A stretch of 64,000 nt of DNA, from positions 124,001-188,000 of the forward strand of contig NZ_JAFCKB010000012.1 in assembly GCF_018130615.1 (NCBI RefSeq). The letters run 5' to 3'. The notes under the pieces were generated by a model. It had not been told where the DNA came from and did no database searches. It worked only from the letters and a program-made list of their open reading frames with translations. A program made the translations under genes and the position numbers. How positions within the stretch are numbered: position 1 is the first letter of the stretch; each line of letters opens with the position of its first letter. Positions 24,128 through 32,718 of the stretch are shown here, piece by piece. This stretch comes from Bradyrhizobium manausense (GTDB taxonomy: Bacteria > Pseudomonadota > Alphaproteobacteria > Rhizobiales > Xanthobacteraceae).

Positions 24128-25240
24128 GTGCGGGCGGGCTCGCAAGCTATGTCGCGCGCTGGCGCGGCAATTGAGGTGCGCGGCCTGCACGTCGCCTATG
24201 GCGGCACGAAGGTGCTTCAAGATGTCGATCTGGATTTCGCGCCGGGGACCTTCACGGCGTTGCTCGGCTCTTCGGGCTGCGGCAAGACCACGCTTCTGCG
24301 CGCTCTTTCCGGTTTTGTGCCGATCGAGTCCGGCTCGATCGCCGTCGGTGGCAAGGATGTCGCCGGTCTGCCGCCCGAGAAGCGCGGCATGGCAATGGTC
24401 TTCCAGTCATACGCGCTTTGGCCGCACATGACGGTGCTGCAGAATATCGGCTACGGCCTGAAGCTGCGCGGAGTCTCGAAGAGCGATATCGCCGCAAGAG
24501 TGTCCTCACTGCTGGAGATGCTCGGGCTCGCGGGTTACGAGGACCGCAAGGTCACCGCCATGTCGGGCGGGCAGCGCCAGCGTGTGGCGCTGGGACGCGC
24601 GCTTGCGATCGATCCCGGCATCCTGCTGCTCGACGAGCCGCTCTCCAATCTCGACGCCAAGATCCGCATGACGATGCGCCACGAGATCCGCGCCATCCAG
24701 CAGCGGCTCGGCGTCACCACGATCCATGTCACGCATGACCGCGAGGAAGCGATGACGATGGCCGACAGGCTCGTCATCATGAATGCGGGCCATATCGCGC
24801 AGATCGGCACGCCGGAGGAGGTCTACGACCGGCCGAACAGCGCCTTCGTCGCCAATTTCATGGGCGCCGAGAACGTGCTGCCGCTGCACGTCGCGCCCGG
24901 CGAGGGCTCTGCTGCGATCACGGCCGGCGAAGCGCGCGGTGTGCTCGCCGGTCAAGCCGGCCTTGAGCTGCCAGCAGGCGAAGCACTCGCTTATTTCCGC
25001 GACGATGTCGCGAGCCTCGATGCGCCCGACGCAGCAGCGGGCGAGGATCTCGTGGTGCCGGGCCGCATCGCGGCGCGCAGCTATCCGGGCGGGCTTTACC
25101 GTTACCGCGTCGAGGCGGCCGGCCGGCAGATCACCGTCGACCACGCCACTCGCCATGAACCCGGCGCGGCCGTCGGCCTGCGTATTCCGCTGTCGCGTCT
25201 TCATATCTTCCCGGCCGCACAGGCCTCCACCCCTGCCTGA
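24128..25240 (+). CDS. ABC transporter ATP-binding protein (PotA/FbpC/MalK-like)
   Basis: About 370 residues. I prefer the GTG at 24128, after GGAGGGACGGATC; GTG at 24113 and ATG at 24149 are alternatives. Walker A is LGSSGCGKTTLLRALSG, the Q-loop is in MVFQSYALWPHMT, the signature is MSGGQRQRVALGRAL, Walker B is ILLLDEPLSNLDAK, and the switch is HVTHDREEAMT. A TOBE domain follows (FRDDVASLDAPDA and later). First gene of a rightward operon with a binding protein and two permeases, led by an IolR-type operator. Confidence 0.9.
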   Translation: MRAGSQAMSRAGAAIEVRGLHVAYGGTKVLQDVDLDFAPGTFTALLGSSGCGKTTLLRALSGFVPIESGSIAVGGKDVAGLPPEKRGMAMVFQSYALWPHMTVLQNIGYGLKLRGVSKSDIAARVSSLLEMLGLAGYEDRKVTAMSGGQRQRVALGRALAIDPGILLLDEPLSNLDAKIRMTMRHEIRAIQQRLGVTTIHVTHDREEAMTMADRLVIMNAGHIAQIGTPEEVYDRPNSAFVANFMGAENVLPLHVAPGEGSAAITAGEARGVLAGQAGLELPAGEALAYFRDDVASLDAPDAAAGEDLVVPGRIAARSYPGGLYRYRVEAAGRQITVDHATRHEPGAAVGLRIPLSRLHIFPAAQASTPA

Positions 25241-25273
25241 CCCAGTCCAACGATCCGACACGGAGCCAGTCTC

Positions 25274-26404
25274 ATGCGCCTTTTCACGATAGCCACCTCG
25301 CTCGCCGCGCTGATCGCGGCCTCGCCGCTCGCTGCGCAAACGCTCAACGTCGCCTCCGCCGGTGATCAGAACATGGTCGACTACGTGAAGGACTACCTAG
25401 GCCCGATGTTCGAGAAGGCTCATCCGGGCGTGAAGGTCGTCTCGGTCGGAACCGGTCCGGGCGACGCCGGCTCGCAGAAGATTTACGAGAAGCTCGATGC
25501 CCAGAAGGGCTCGGCCACGACCGATTTCGACGTGGTGGTGATCCACCAGAAGGCCGCCGGCCAGATGGTCAAGGAGGGACTGCTCAGCAAGTATACGGCC
25601 GATGTCGACACCGCCAAGCTCGCCACCGGCGACGCAGCCAGGAACGCGCTCGGCACCGACGTGAGCGGCTACGTCATCCCGATGTTCCAGTCGCAGACCG
25701 CGCTCGCCTACAACGCCGACATGGTCAAGACGCCGCCGGCGACCTTTGCCGAGCTCGCCGATTGGGCCAAAAAGAATCCGAAGCAGTTCGGTTACAACGG
25801 CATCAAAGGCGGCATGTCGGGGGTCGCCTTCGTCGCCGGCTGGGTCTATGCTTTCGGCGGCGATGCCGACAAGCTGATGAAGGGCCCTTATGACGCCGCC
25901 ACCAAGGCCAATTGGGACAAGGCCTTCGCGGAGCTGAAGGCGTTCAACGCCAACGCCACGATCACTCCCGGTAATGCTGGCACCCTCGACATGCTGAACC
26001 GCGGCGAGATCGCCATCGGACCGGTCTGGGTCGACATGTTCTACTCCTGGCAGGCCGACGGCAAATTGCCCCCGAACATGAAGCTGAAACTCGTCTCGCC
26101 CGGCATGCCCGGACAGCCGATGTATTATTCGATCCCGGAGAAATCGGCGCAGAAGAAGCTGGCCGAAGCCTTCATTGCGCTCGCAACGTCGCCGCAGGTC
26201 CAGGCCGACGGCATCGTCAAGAAGTTCAACTGGTATCCGGGCATCGACGCCAAGAACCTCGAGGGCAAGCTCGATAAGGCCGCATGGGACAAGCTCTTTA
26301 CCGACGTGACGCCTGCTGAGCTCGCCAGCAACGGCAAGCCGTTCCCGATCGCGCCTTACTTCAACGACATCCTCGAGGGCTACGAAAAGAAGGTTGCGAA
26401 CTGA
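25274..26404 (+). CDS. Extracellular solute-binding protein (PotD/SBP_bac_6-8 type)
   Basis: 376 residues with a signal peptide of about 21 residues (IAASPLAAQ end). The mature start TLNVASAGDQNMVDYVKDYL and the motifs GYVIPMFQSQTALAYNADMV and LNRGEIAIGPVWVDMFYSWQ are typical of the cluster D binding proteins used for polyamines, sugars, phosphonates and sulfur compounds. It starts 33 bases after the ATPase. The ligand is unknown; the iol surroundings and IolR-type operator suggest inositol or a derivative. It is not of the IbpA (CUT2) family normally linked to inositol. Confidence 0.85.
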   Translation: MRLFTIATSLAALIAASPLAAQTLNVASAGDQNMVDYVKDYLGPMFEKAHPGVKVVSVGTGPGDAGSQKIYEKLDAQKGSATTDFDVVVIHQKAAGQMVKEGLLSKYTADVDTAKLATGDAARNALGTDVSGYVIPMFQSQTALAYNADMVKTPPATFAELADWAKKNPKQFGYNGIKGGMSGVAFVAGWVYAFGGDADKLMKGPYDAATKANWDKAFAELKAFNANATITPGNAGTLDMLNRGEIAIGPVWVDMFYSWQADGKLPPNMKLKLVSPGMPGQPMYYSIPEKSAQKKLAEAFIALATSPQVQADGIVKKFNWYPGIDAKNLEGKLDKAAWDKLFTDVTPAELASNGKPFPIAPYFNDILEGYEKKVAN

Positions 26405-26415
26405 ATTTCATTTCG

Positions 26416-26462
26416 AAAGGCCGTCATTCTTCCGGGGGGCGCGCCCGGGAATGATGGCCTTT
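26416..26462 (+). terminator. Intercistronic hairpin after the binding-protein gene
   Basis: AAAGGCCGTCATTC (26416-26429) pairs with GAATGATGGCCTTT (26449-26462) with one mismatch, and a C/G-rich inner loop extends the stem. There is no long U-run on the 3' side, so it more likely attenuates transcription or protects the upstream message than ends it. This would give high binding-protein and low permease output. Confidence 0.65.
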
Positions 26463-26491
26463 CGCCTTAAGCGCCGCTGTCGGCAGGTTTG

Positions 26492-27328
26492 ATGTCCATC
26501 TCCCAACGTCAGCTCGCTCTGCTCCTCATCGCACCCGGCCTTGCGCTGGTGGCGGCGCTGTTTCTCTATCCGCTAAGCTTCTCGCTGATTTCGGCTTTTA
26601 CCGGGCCACAGGGCGGCGTCTCGCTGGACGCCTTCCGAAAGGCCTGGGAGCTCTATTCCCGCGATATGCTCTTTACGGTCGTGATCGTGCTCGCCTCCTG
26701 CCTGTTCACGGGGCTTGCCGCCATCATCATCGCCGGCACGCTGACACTTGGTGAAAACCGCTGGATCGTCGGGACGCTAAAGGCGCTCTACCGCTGGCCG
26801 CTGTTCATCCCGTTCATCGTCGCAGCACAATGCATGCGAACCTTCCTCGCCAAGAACGGGCTGATGAACAATTCCTTCGTGGCCATGGGGCTCATGGAGC
26901 CGCTTCAGGCGGTGAGCTTCCTCGACTGGCGCGGCATCGTCGCCACGTTCGTCTGGAAGCAGACGCCCTTCGTCGCCCTGCTGCTCGCTGGCGCGCTCGC
27001 CGCTCTCGATCGTGCGACGCTCGAAGCGGGCCGCAATCTTGGTGCCTCTCGCTTGCGCGTGCTCGTCGAACTCGCGCTGCCGCAGGTGATGCCGCAGCTC
27101 CTCGTGGCACTGGTGCTCTCCTTTGTGACGATGCTCTCAGTGCTGTCGGTGCCGATGATGGTGGCGGGATCGCAGCCCACCATGCTGACCGTCGACATGG
27201 CCTTCCGCATCAACTCCTATGGCGACTACGCCACGGCGAATGCGCTTGGCGTCGTCACCTATTTGCTCTCGGCGGGGGCTGCGATCATCTATCTCAAGCG
27301 CGGCATGGCGAAGGAGGGCGCAACATGA
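26492..27328 (+). CDS. ABC transporter permease 1 (MetI/PotB type)
   Basis: 278 residues from the ATG at 26492. About six hydrophobic segments, with the EAA loop ALDRATLEAGRNLGASRLRV near residue 170-190, where the ATPase docks. The N-terminus RQLALLLIAPGLALVAALFL is a membrane anchor. Its last codons overlap the next permease by the four bases ATGA at 27325-27328, so the two are translationally coupled halves of one channel. Confidence 0.9.
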   Translation: MSISQRQLALLLIAPGLALVAALFLYPLSFSLISAFTGPQGGVSLDAFRKAWELYSRDMLFTVVIVLASCLFTGLAAIIIAGTLTLGENRWIVGTLKALYRWPLFIPFIVAAQCMRTFLAKNGLMNNSFVAMGLMEPLQAVSFLDWRGIVATFVWKQTPFVALLLAGALAALDRATLEAGRNLGASRLRVLVELALPQVMPQLLVALVLSFVTMLSVLSVPMMVAGSQPTMLTVDMAFRINSYGDYATANALGVVTYLLSAGAAIIYLKRGMAKEGAT

Positions 27329-28140
27329 TGCGTCTGGCATCCTCGCTGCGCACGGCGCTCGCCGCGTTCCTGCTCGCAGCTTTCGCCTTCGTGCTGATCG
27401 GCCCGCTCGCCAACCTCGCGCTCTGGTCCGTGGCCGAGCGCTGGTACACGCCCTACAAGCTGCCGGTGACCTACGGCACGCGCTATTGGGAGCAGGTGTT
27501 CCGCCCGACTGGCGATGCCATGGCCTCACTCGGTACATCGGTCTGGATCGCGGTGCTGACGGTCGTCGTTGCGCTCGCGCTCTCGATCCCGGCCGGCTAC
27601 GCGCTGGCGCGGCTCAAGCTGCCGGCGCGCGCCTTTTTCATGGTTCTGTTCCTGTTGCCGCAGGCCTTTCCGTCGGTCGCGATCTACATCAACGTCGCTC
27701 GCGTCTTCTATCAGCTCGGCATCAACGGCACGGTCTTCGCCGTGGTTCTCGTCCACGCCGCGCATGGGCTGGTTTACTCGGTCTGGATCGCGGCCGCCGC
27801 CTTCAGCGCGGTCGACAAGGATTTGGAGCTTGCCGCGCGCAACATCGGTGCCTCGCCGCTCAGGACCTTCTTCTCGGTGACGCTGCCGCTGGCCGCGCCC
27901 GGTATCATCGCCAGCGGCATCTTCGTATTTCTGGAATCGCTCGACGAGTTCACCGGCACCTTCTTCGTCGGCGTGCCGCAGGTGACGACCCTGCCGCTGC
28001 TGCTCTACAACGCCGCTATGGGCGGCAACTATCAGGTCGCCTCGATCACCGCACTGATCCTGCTCGTGCCCTCGGTGCTGTTCATGCTCTTCATCGAGCG
28101 CTTCCTGCGCGCCGACGTATTGGCCAAAGTTGGGGCTTAG
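27325..28140 (+). CDS. ABC transporter permease 2 (MetI/PotC type)
   Basis: 271 residues; the ATG at 27325 follows GGAGGGCGCAAC inside the end of permease 1. Six hydrophobic segments, and the EAA loop AVDKDLELAARNIGASPLRT at roughly residues 155-175. Together with the 24128, 25274 and 26492 genes it completes an importer with no further genes. Its stop at 28138-28140 is followed by a change of function to the ribitol operon. Confidence 0.9.
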   Translation: MMRLASSLRTALAAFLLAAFAFVLIGPLANLALWSVAERWYTPYKLPVTYGTRYWEQVFRPTGDAMASLGTSVWIAVLTVVVALALSIPAGYALARLKLPARAFFMVLFLLPQAFPSVAIYINVARVFYQLGINGTVFAVVLVHAAHGLVYSVWIAAAAFSAVDKDLELAARNIGASPLRTFFSVTLPLAAPGIIASGIFVFLESLDEFTGTFFVGVPQVTTLPLLLYNAAMGGNYQVASITALILLVPSVLFMLFIERFLRADVLAKVGA

Positions 28141-28233
28141 GTGTCGGAAAATACCAGCAAAATTAATGGCTTGCATCGCAAATTGCCGGCGCAGCCATGA
28201 TGGGCGAGCGCGCACAAACAGCCGATGTGTTGC

Positions 28234-28333
28234 GTATCAAAAAAGTATCAGTTGCACATTGAAATCGTGGTGGCGTGCCCAAATAGCGGTCGTTACTCTC
28301 CCTGCGAGAGGAAACGCTGAGCAAAAATTCAGC
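28234..28333. promoter_or_regulatory. Repeat elements upstream of the AraC gene
   Basis: In the 249-base gap 28141-28389 two small structures stand out. GTATCA occurs twice 11 bases apart (28234-28239 and 28245-28250), one helical turn, as AraC-family half sites often do. GCTGA-GCAAAAAT-TCAGC (28316-28333) is an inverted repeat nearer the start codon. Either could be an autoregulatory site. No gene is seen in the gap. Confidence 0.35.
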
Positions 28334-28389
28334 TGATAAGGGAACAGGGGCGGATCATTGCAAACCGCACCGGCCTGAAGGGAGCGGAT

Positions 28390-29274
28390 ATGGAACCGGA
28401 CCTGGAAGTTGTCCAGATACGGCGCGGCGAGTCGTTCAAGGCGTGGTCGCACGGCTATCCCTTCCACACGGTGCGTTGGCATTTCCATCCCGAGTACGAG
28501 CTCCATCAGGTTGTTGCTACCAGCGGGCGTTATTTCGTCGGCGACTTCATCGGCGAATTCGAGCCGGGTAATCTCGTGCTCACCGGCCCCAATCTGCCGC
28601 ACAATTGGGTGAGCGATCTGCCGGCGGGGTGCACCATCCCGCTGCGGGGACGCATCCTTCAGTTCAGCGAAGAATTCATCGGCGACCTGATGAAGGTCAT
28701 GCCCGAGCTTTTGGGTCTTGCCTCGTTGCTGGAATTCTCCCGGCGCGGCGCGCTGTTCACCCGCAGCACGAGCGACGCGCTCGCCCCACTGATGGAGGAG
28801 ATCGTGACGGCGAACGGCGTGCGCCGGATCGAGCTGTTCGTGATGAGCTTGGGGATACTCTGTCGCGCCCGAAACGCGCGTCCGCTGTCCAGCCCGAACT
28901 ATCTGCCTGATCCGTCAGGTTACATGTCTGCGGGCATGAACAAAGCACTCGCCTTCATTCGAAAGAATCTGACGCAACCTTTCGGTGAAGCGGAGCTCGC
29001 AGCGATCTCCGGTCAGTCGCAAAGCGCATTTTCGCGCTCGTTCCGCCGGCATACCGGCATGTCTCTGGTACAATACGTCAAGCGACTGCGTATCAATCTC
29101 GCCTGCCAGATCCTGATGAGCGATGAGCAGGCTTCCATCACCGACATCTGCTTCGAGGTCGGCTTCAACAATCTCTCCAATTTCAACCGGCAGTTTCTGG
29201 CCGAGAAAGGCATGCCGCCTTCGCGCTTCAGACGATTGTTGGCGCACAACATCGACGCGGCGCGCGCGGCCTAG
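28390..29274 (+). CDS. AraC-family regulator, probably of the ribitol operon
   Basis: 294 residues; ATG after AAGGGAGCGGAT. The N-terminal half is a cupin sensor with RWHFHPEYELHQVV and GPNLPHNWVSDLPAG. The C-terminal hundred residues carry two helix-turn-helix units (ELAAISGQSQSAFSRSFRRH, ITDICFEVGFNNLSNFNRQF). Encoded just upstream of, and in the same direction as, the ABC importer, ribitol dehydrogenase and pentulose kinase genes, so it is the likely inducer-responsive activator. The 208 bases to the next gene hold no clear gene. Confidence 0.88.
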   Translation: MEPDLEVVQIRRGESFKAWSHGYPFHTVRWHFHPEYELHQVVATSGRYFVGDFIGEFEPGNLVLTGPNLPHNWVSDLPAGCTIPLRGRILQFSEEFIGDLMKVMPELLGLASLLEFSRRGALFTRSTSDALAPLMEEIVTANGVRRIELFVMSLGILCRARNARPLSSPNYLPDPSGYMSAGMNKALAFIRKNLTQPFGEAELAAISGQSQSAFSRSFRRHTGMSLVQYVKRLRINLACQILMSDEQASITDICFEVGFNNLSNFNRQFLAEKGMPPSRFRRLLAHNIDAARAA

Positions 29275-29482
29275 CCGGAGAGGAGCAAAGGAGGAGCACC
29301 ATTACGCAAGAATGACGCGGATACGCCGATGGCGGTCCGCGACAGGAATCGTCTGTCCAAGATTCCGCGCGGCTTCGGAGCATCGGCGCTCATCGCGCCG
29401 TCGGCGATGGAAGCAGCGAGGGCCTGATTTCAAAAGATCAACGACGACACTCTAACACCCAGTCCCGGAAAGGAAATCCGAA

Positions 29483-30553
29483 ATGAGAATGTTCTCTCCG
29501 AAATATACGGGTACAATTGCCTTGGCCCTGTCGCTACTCGGCACAACGGCCATGTCATCGCGAGCCGCCGAAGTGAAGAACGCGACCGTGGCCTTCCTTA
29601 TGCCGGACCAGGCCTCGACACGCTATGAGCAACACGACTATCCGGGCTTTGCGGCAGAGATGAAGAAGCTCTGCGACAGTTGCAAGGTGATCTACCAGAA
29701 CGCCAGCGCGGATGCCGCGCGGCAGCAACAGCAATTCAACTCGGTGATTTCGCAGGGCGCCAAGGTGATCGTGCTCGACCCGGTCGACTCGACCGCCGCG
29801 GCCTCCCTGGTCAAGATGGCGCAGTCGCAGGGCATCAAGGTCATTGCCTATGATCGGCCGGTTCCCGACGCCAAGGTCGATTTCTATGTCTCCTTCGACA
29901 ACGAAGCCATCGGCAAGGCCATTTCTGAATCGCTCATCAAGCATCTGAAGGCCGCCAAGGTCACGGCAAAGGAGGGGGAGGGCGTTCTTGAAATCAATGG
30001 ATCGCCGACCGATGCCGCTGCCGGGCTCATCAAGAAGGGCATCCACGCAGGTCTCGATCAGAGCGGCTATCCAATTCTTGCCGAATACGACACGCCGGAC
30101 TGGGCGCCGCCGAAGGCGCAGCAATGGGCGAGCGGCCAGGTCACCCGCTTCGGCAAGAAGATCCTCGGCGTCGTGGCCGCCAATGACGGCACGGGCGGCG
30201 GCGCAATCGCCGCCTTCAAGGCCGCAGGCGTCGATCCGGTACCGCCTGTGACCGGCAACGATGCGACGATTGCCGCGCTTCAGCTCGTCATCGCCGGCGA
30301 TCAGTACAACACGATCTCCAAACCGAGCGAGATCGTGGCCGCTGCGGCGGCTCAGGCGGCGGTGAAATTCCTCTCCGGCGAGACGCCCAAGGCTGAGACC
30401 ACGCTCTTCAATGCGCCATCGAAGCTGTTCGTGCCGGCGGTCGTCACCCAGGAGAACTTGAAGGCGGAGATCATCGACAAGAAGATCCAGACGGCCGATC
30501 AGCTCTGCACGGGCCGCTATGCTGCCGGCTGCAAAAAGCTTGGCATAAACTAG
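29483..30553 (+). CDS. Sugar/polyol ABC transporter periplasmic binding protein (XylF-like, CUT2)
   Basis: 356 residues with a signal peptide ending near residue 28 (MSSRAAE). The start FLMPDQASTRYEQHDYPGF is typical of xylose-binding-like Peripla_BP_4 proteins, with VISQGAKVIVLDPVDSTAAA, ADAAAGLIKKG and GVVAANDGTGGGAIAAFKAAG following. AGGAAATCCGAA precedes the ATG. Genes for ribitol dehydrogenase and a pentulose kinase lie downstream, so the expected ligand is ribitol or a similar pentitol. Confidence 0.9.
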   Translation: MRMFSPKYTGTIALALSLLGTTAMSSRAAEVKNATVAFLMPDQASTRYEQHDYPGFAAEMKKLCDSCKVIYQNASADAARQQQQFNSVISQGAKVIVLDPVDSTAAASLVKMAQSQGIKVIAYDRPVPDAKVDFYVSFDNEAIGKAISESLIKHLKAAKVTAKEGEGVLEINGSPTDAAAGLIKKGIHAGLDQSGYPILAEYDTPDWAPPKAQQWASGQVTRFGKKILGVVAANDGTGGGAIAAFKAAGVDPVPPVTGNDATIAALQLVIAGDQYNTISKPSEIVAAAAAQAAVKFLSGETPKAETTLFNAPSKLFVPAVVTQENLKAEIIDKKIQTADQLCTGRYAAGCKKLGIN

Positions 30554-30566
30554 TATCTGCGTCTGT

Positions 30567-30589
30567 CCCGGCCGCCTCCGGCGGCCGGG
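30567..30589 (+). terminator. Intercistronic hairpin after the binding-protein gene
   Basis: CCCGGCCGCC (30567-30576), loop TCC, GGCGGCCGGG (30580-30589): a perfect ten-base stem with a three-base loop, 14 bases after the binding-protein stop. No U-run follows, so partial termination or 3'-end protection of the binding-protein message is more likely than complete termination. Confidence 0.7.
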
Positions 30590-30615
30590 ATGACCACGAG
30601 AGCACGGACTTGGAA

Positions 30616-31440
30616 ATGACCATGATTTCGGACGTCGATCACCCGCAGGGCGGGGTGCGCAAGCCGGTTCTGAGCCTTCGCGGAATTTCCAAGCATTTCG
30701 GCGCTGTGTCCGCCCTCACCAATGTCGATCTGGACGTGCATGCCGGCGAGGTGGTGGCACTTGTGGGCGATAACGGTGCGGGAAAATCCACGCTCGTGAA
30801 GATCCTCGCCGGCGTGCATCAGCCCACCTCCGGAACGATCGCCTTTGATGGTGAGCAGGTCGTGCTATCCGATCCGGCCGCGGCGCTCGCTCTCGGTATT
30901 GCCACTGTATTCCAGGACCTTGCGCTCTGCGAGAATCTTGACGTGGTCGCAAATATCTTCCTCGGCCGTGAGCTCAATCCCATGCGGCTCGACGAGGTCT
31001 CCATGGAGCTCCGCGCCTGGACGTTGCTCAACGAACTGTCGGCACGGATCCCGAGCGTGCGTGAGCCCGTTGCGTCGCTCTCCGGCGGACAGCGCCAGAC
31101 CGTGGCGATCGCGCGTTCACTGCTCACCGAGCCGAAGCTCATTCTGCTCGATGAGCCGACCGCCGCACTTGGCGTCGCCCAGACCGCCGAGGTGCTCGAC
31201 CTCGTCGAGCGCGTTCGCGCCCGCGGCCTCGGCGTCATCATGATCAGCCACAACATGGAGGACGTCCGCGCGGTCGCCGACCGGATCGTGGTGCTGCGCC
31301 TTGGCCGCAACAACGGTGAATTCGAACCCGATGCCTCCAACCAGGATCTCGTTACGGCGATTACCGGTGCAGACGAAAATTCGGTCTCCCGCCGCGCCAG
31401 CCGGCGCCGCGCCCATCAATCACCGGAGCAGCGGCGATGA
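30616..31440 (+). CDS. Single-domain sugar ABC transporter ATPase (CUT2 family)
   Basis: 274 residues from the ATG at 30616 (ATG 30622 also possible). Walker A is [17 protein letters not shown], the Q-loop is in VFQDLALCENLDV, the signature is LSGGQRQTVAIARSL, Walker B is LILLDEPTAALG, and the switch is MISHNMEDV. Most CUT2 ATPases (XylG, RbsA, the RhaT here) are about 500 residues with two ATPase halves. This one has only one half, so the working pump would need two copies, as in the FrcA-type systems of rhizobia. ATGA overlap with the permease gene. Confidence 0.9.
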   Translation: MTMISDVDHPQGGVRKPVLSLRGISKHFGAVSALTNVDLDVHAGEVVALVGDNGAGKSTLVKILAGVHQPTSGTIAFDGEQVVLSDPAAALALGIATVFQDLALCENLDVVANIFLGRELNPMRLDEVSMELRAWTLLNELSARIPSVREPVASLSGGQRQTVAIARSLLTEPKLILLDEPTAALGVAQTAEVLDLVERVRARGLGVIMISHNMEDVRAVADRIVVLRLGRNNGEFEPDASNQDLVTAITGADENSVSRRASRRRAHQSPEQRR

Positions 31441-32693
31441 CGGGTGACACGCAACGGGTTTTGACGGCGCGGCCGCTCGATCGCAGTGACGAGCGCGTCA
31501 AGCATACGGACACATTTGGGAACATGTTCAGCGCTTTTGTCGACCGCGTGCGGTCGGGCGACCTCGGTTCGCTGCCGGTGGTCGTCGGACTCGTCGTCAT
31601 CTGTACGGCATTCGAGAGTCTCAACCCTGTCTTTCTGGCGCCGAACAACCTGGTCAATTTGCTGTTCGATTGCTCGACGGTGGGAGTCATCTCGCTTGGC
31701 ATCGTCTGTATCCTGATGGTCGGCGAGATCGACCTCTCGGTCGGTTCGGTGAGCGGGTTTGCTTCGGCGCTCGTCGGCGTGCTGTGGGTCGGTCAGGATT
31801 GGCCGGTGGTCGTCGCGATCGCGACGGCGTTGGTCCTGGGCGCTGCCATTGGCGCGCTCTACGCCTTTCTGTTCAATCGTCTGGGGATGCCGAGCTTCGT
31901 CTCGACGCTGGCCGGTCTGCTCGGGTGGCTCGGCCTGCAGCTGTATCTGCTCGGTTCTTCGGGCTCGATCAATCTTCCCTACGGATCACCGCTGGTCGAT
32001 TTCGGGCAGATGCTCGTCATGCCGCCCATCGTGTCCTATATGCTGGCGGCAGTTGCGAGCTTGGTCATGTTCGTGACCGGCTACCGCACGGCGGCGCGCC
32101 GGCGGCAGGCAGGGCTATCGGCCAGTTCGCTTGGCCGTATGGTGCTGCAGGCGCTGCTGGTTACCATCGTGCTCGAGTTCATCGTGTATTATCTCAATCT
32201 CGGGCGCGGCGTTCCGTGGATGTTCGGTCTGTTCGTCGGCCTGTGCGTGGTCATGAACTACGCGTTGACGCGAACCAAATGGGGCCGCTCGATGTCCGCG
32301 GTCGGCGGTAATCGCGAAGCGGCCCGTCGGGCCGGCATCAACGTTCGCCGGGTCTATGCGACCGCGTTCATGCTGTGCTCCACGTTGGCCGCAGCTGGCG
32401 GCATTCTTGCCGCAGCGCGACTTGCATCTTCCAGCCAGCAGGCCGGGACCGGAGATGTGAACCTCAATGCCATCGCAGCCGCGGTCATCGGCGGAACGAG
32501 CCTTTTTGGAGGCCGCGGCAGCGCCTATTCCGCGCTCCTTGGCATCATCGTCATCCAATCCATCGCGAGCGGCCTCACGCTGCTCGATCTCTCCTCCTCG
32601 CTACGGTACATGATCACGGGCGCGGTACTTGCCATTGCGGTCATCGTCGACTCGCTGGCACGGCGCTCACGTCTGTCCCATGGCCGAGCTTGA
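31437..32693 (+). CDS. Sugar ABC transporter permease (XylH/RbsC-like, CUT2)
   Basis: 418 residues with about ten hydrophobic segments, starting at the ATG that overlaps the ATPase stop. It contains the family motifs VGEIDLSVGSVSGFASALVG and RRAGINVRRVYATAFMLCST and ends with the conserved AAAVIGGTSLFGGRGSAYSA region. The length above 350 matches XylH rather than RbsC. Completes the importer of the ribitol operon. Confidence 0.92.
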   Translation: MTGDTQRVLTARPLDRSDERVKHTDTFGNMFSAFVDRVRSGDLGSLPVVVGLVVICTAFESLNPVFLAPNNLVNLLFDCSTVGVISLGIVCILMVGEIDLSVGSVSGFASALVGVLWVGQDWPVVVAIATALVLGAAIGALYAFLFNRLGMPSFVSTLAGLLGWLGLQLYLLGSSGSINLPYGSPLVDFGQMLVMPPIVSYMLAAVASLVMFVTGYRTAARRRQAGLSASSLGRMVLQALLVTIVLEFIVYYLNLGRGVPWMFGLFVGLCVVMNYALTRTKWGRSMSAVGGNREAARRAGINVRRVYATAFMLCSTLAAAGGILAAARLASSSQQAGTGDVNLNAIAAAVIGGTSLFGGRGSAYSALLGIIVIQSIASGLTLLDLSSSLRYMITGAVLAIAVIVDSLARRSRLSHGRA

Positions 32694-32718
32694 ATAACTC
32701 TCACAAGAAGGACAAGCC

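Noticed and set aside
29275-29482. Small basic reading frame of 47 codons after the AraC gene
   Set aside because: GGAGGAGCACC is present, but the nearest ATG is too far away, and the product is an Arg-rich string without protein-like character.
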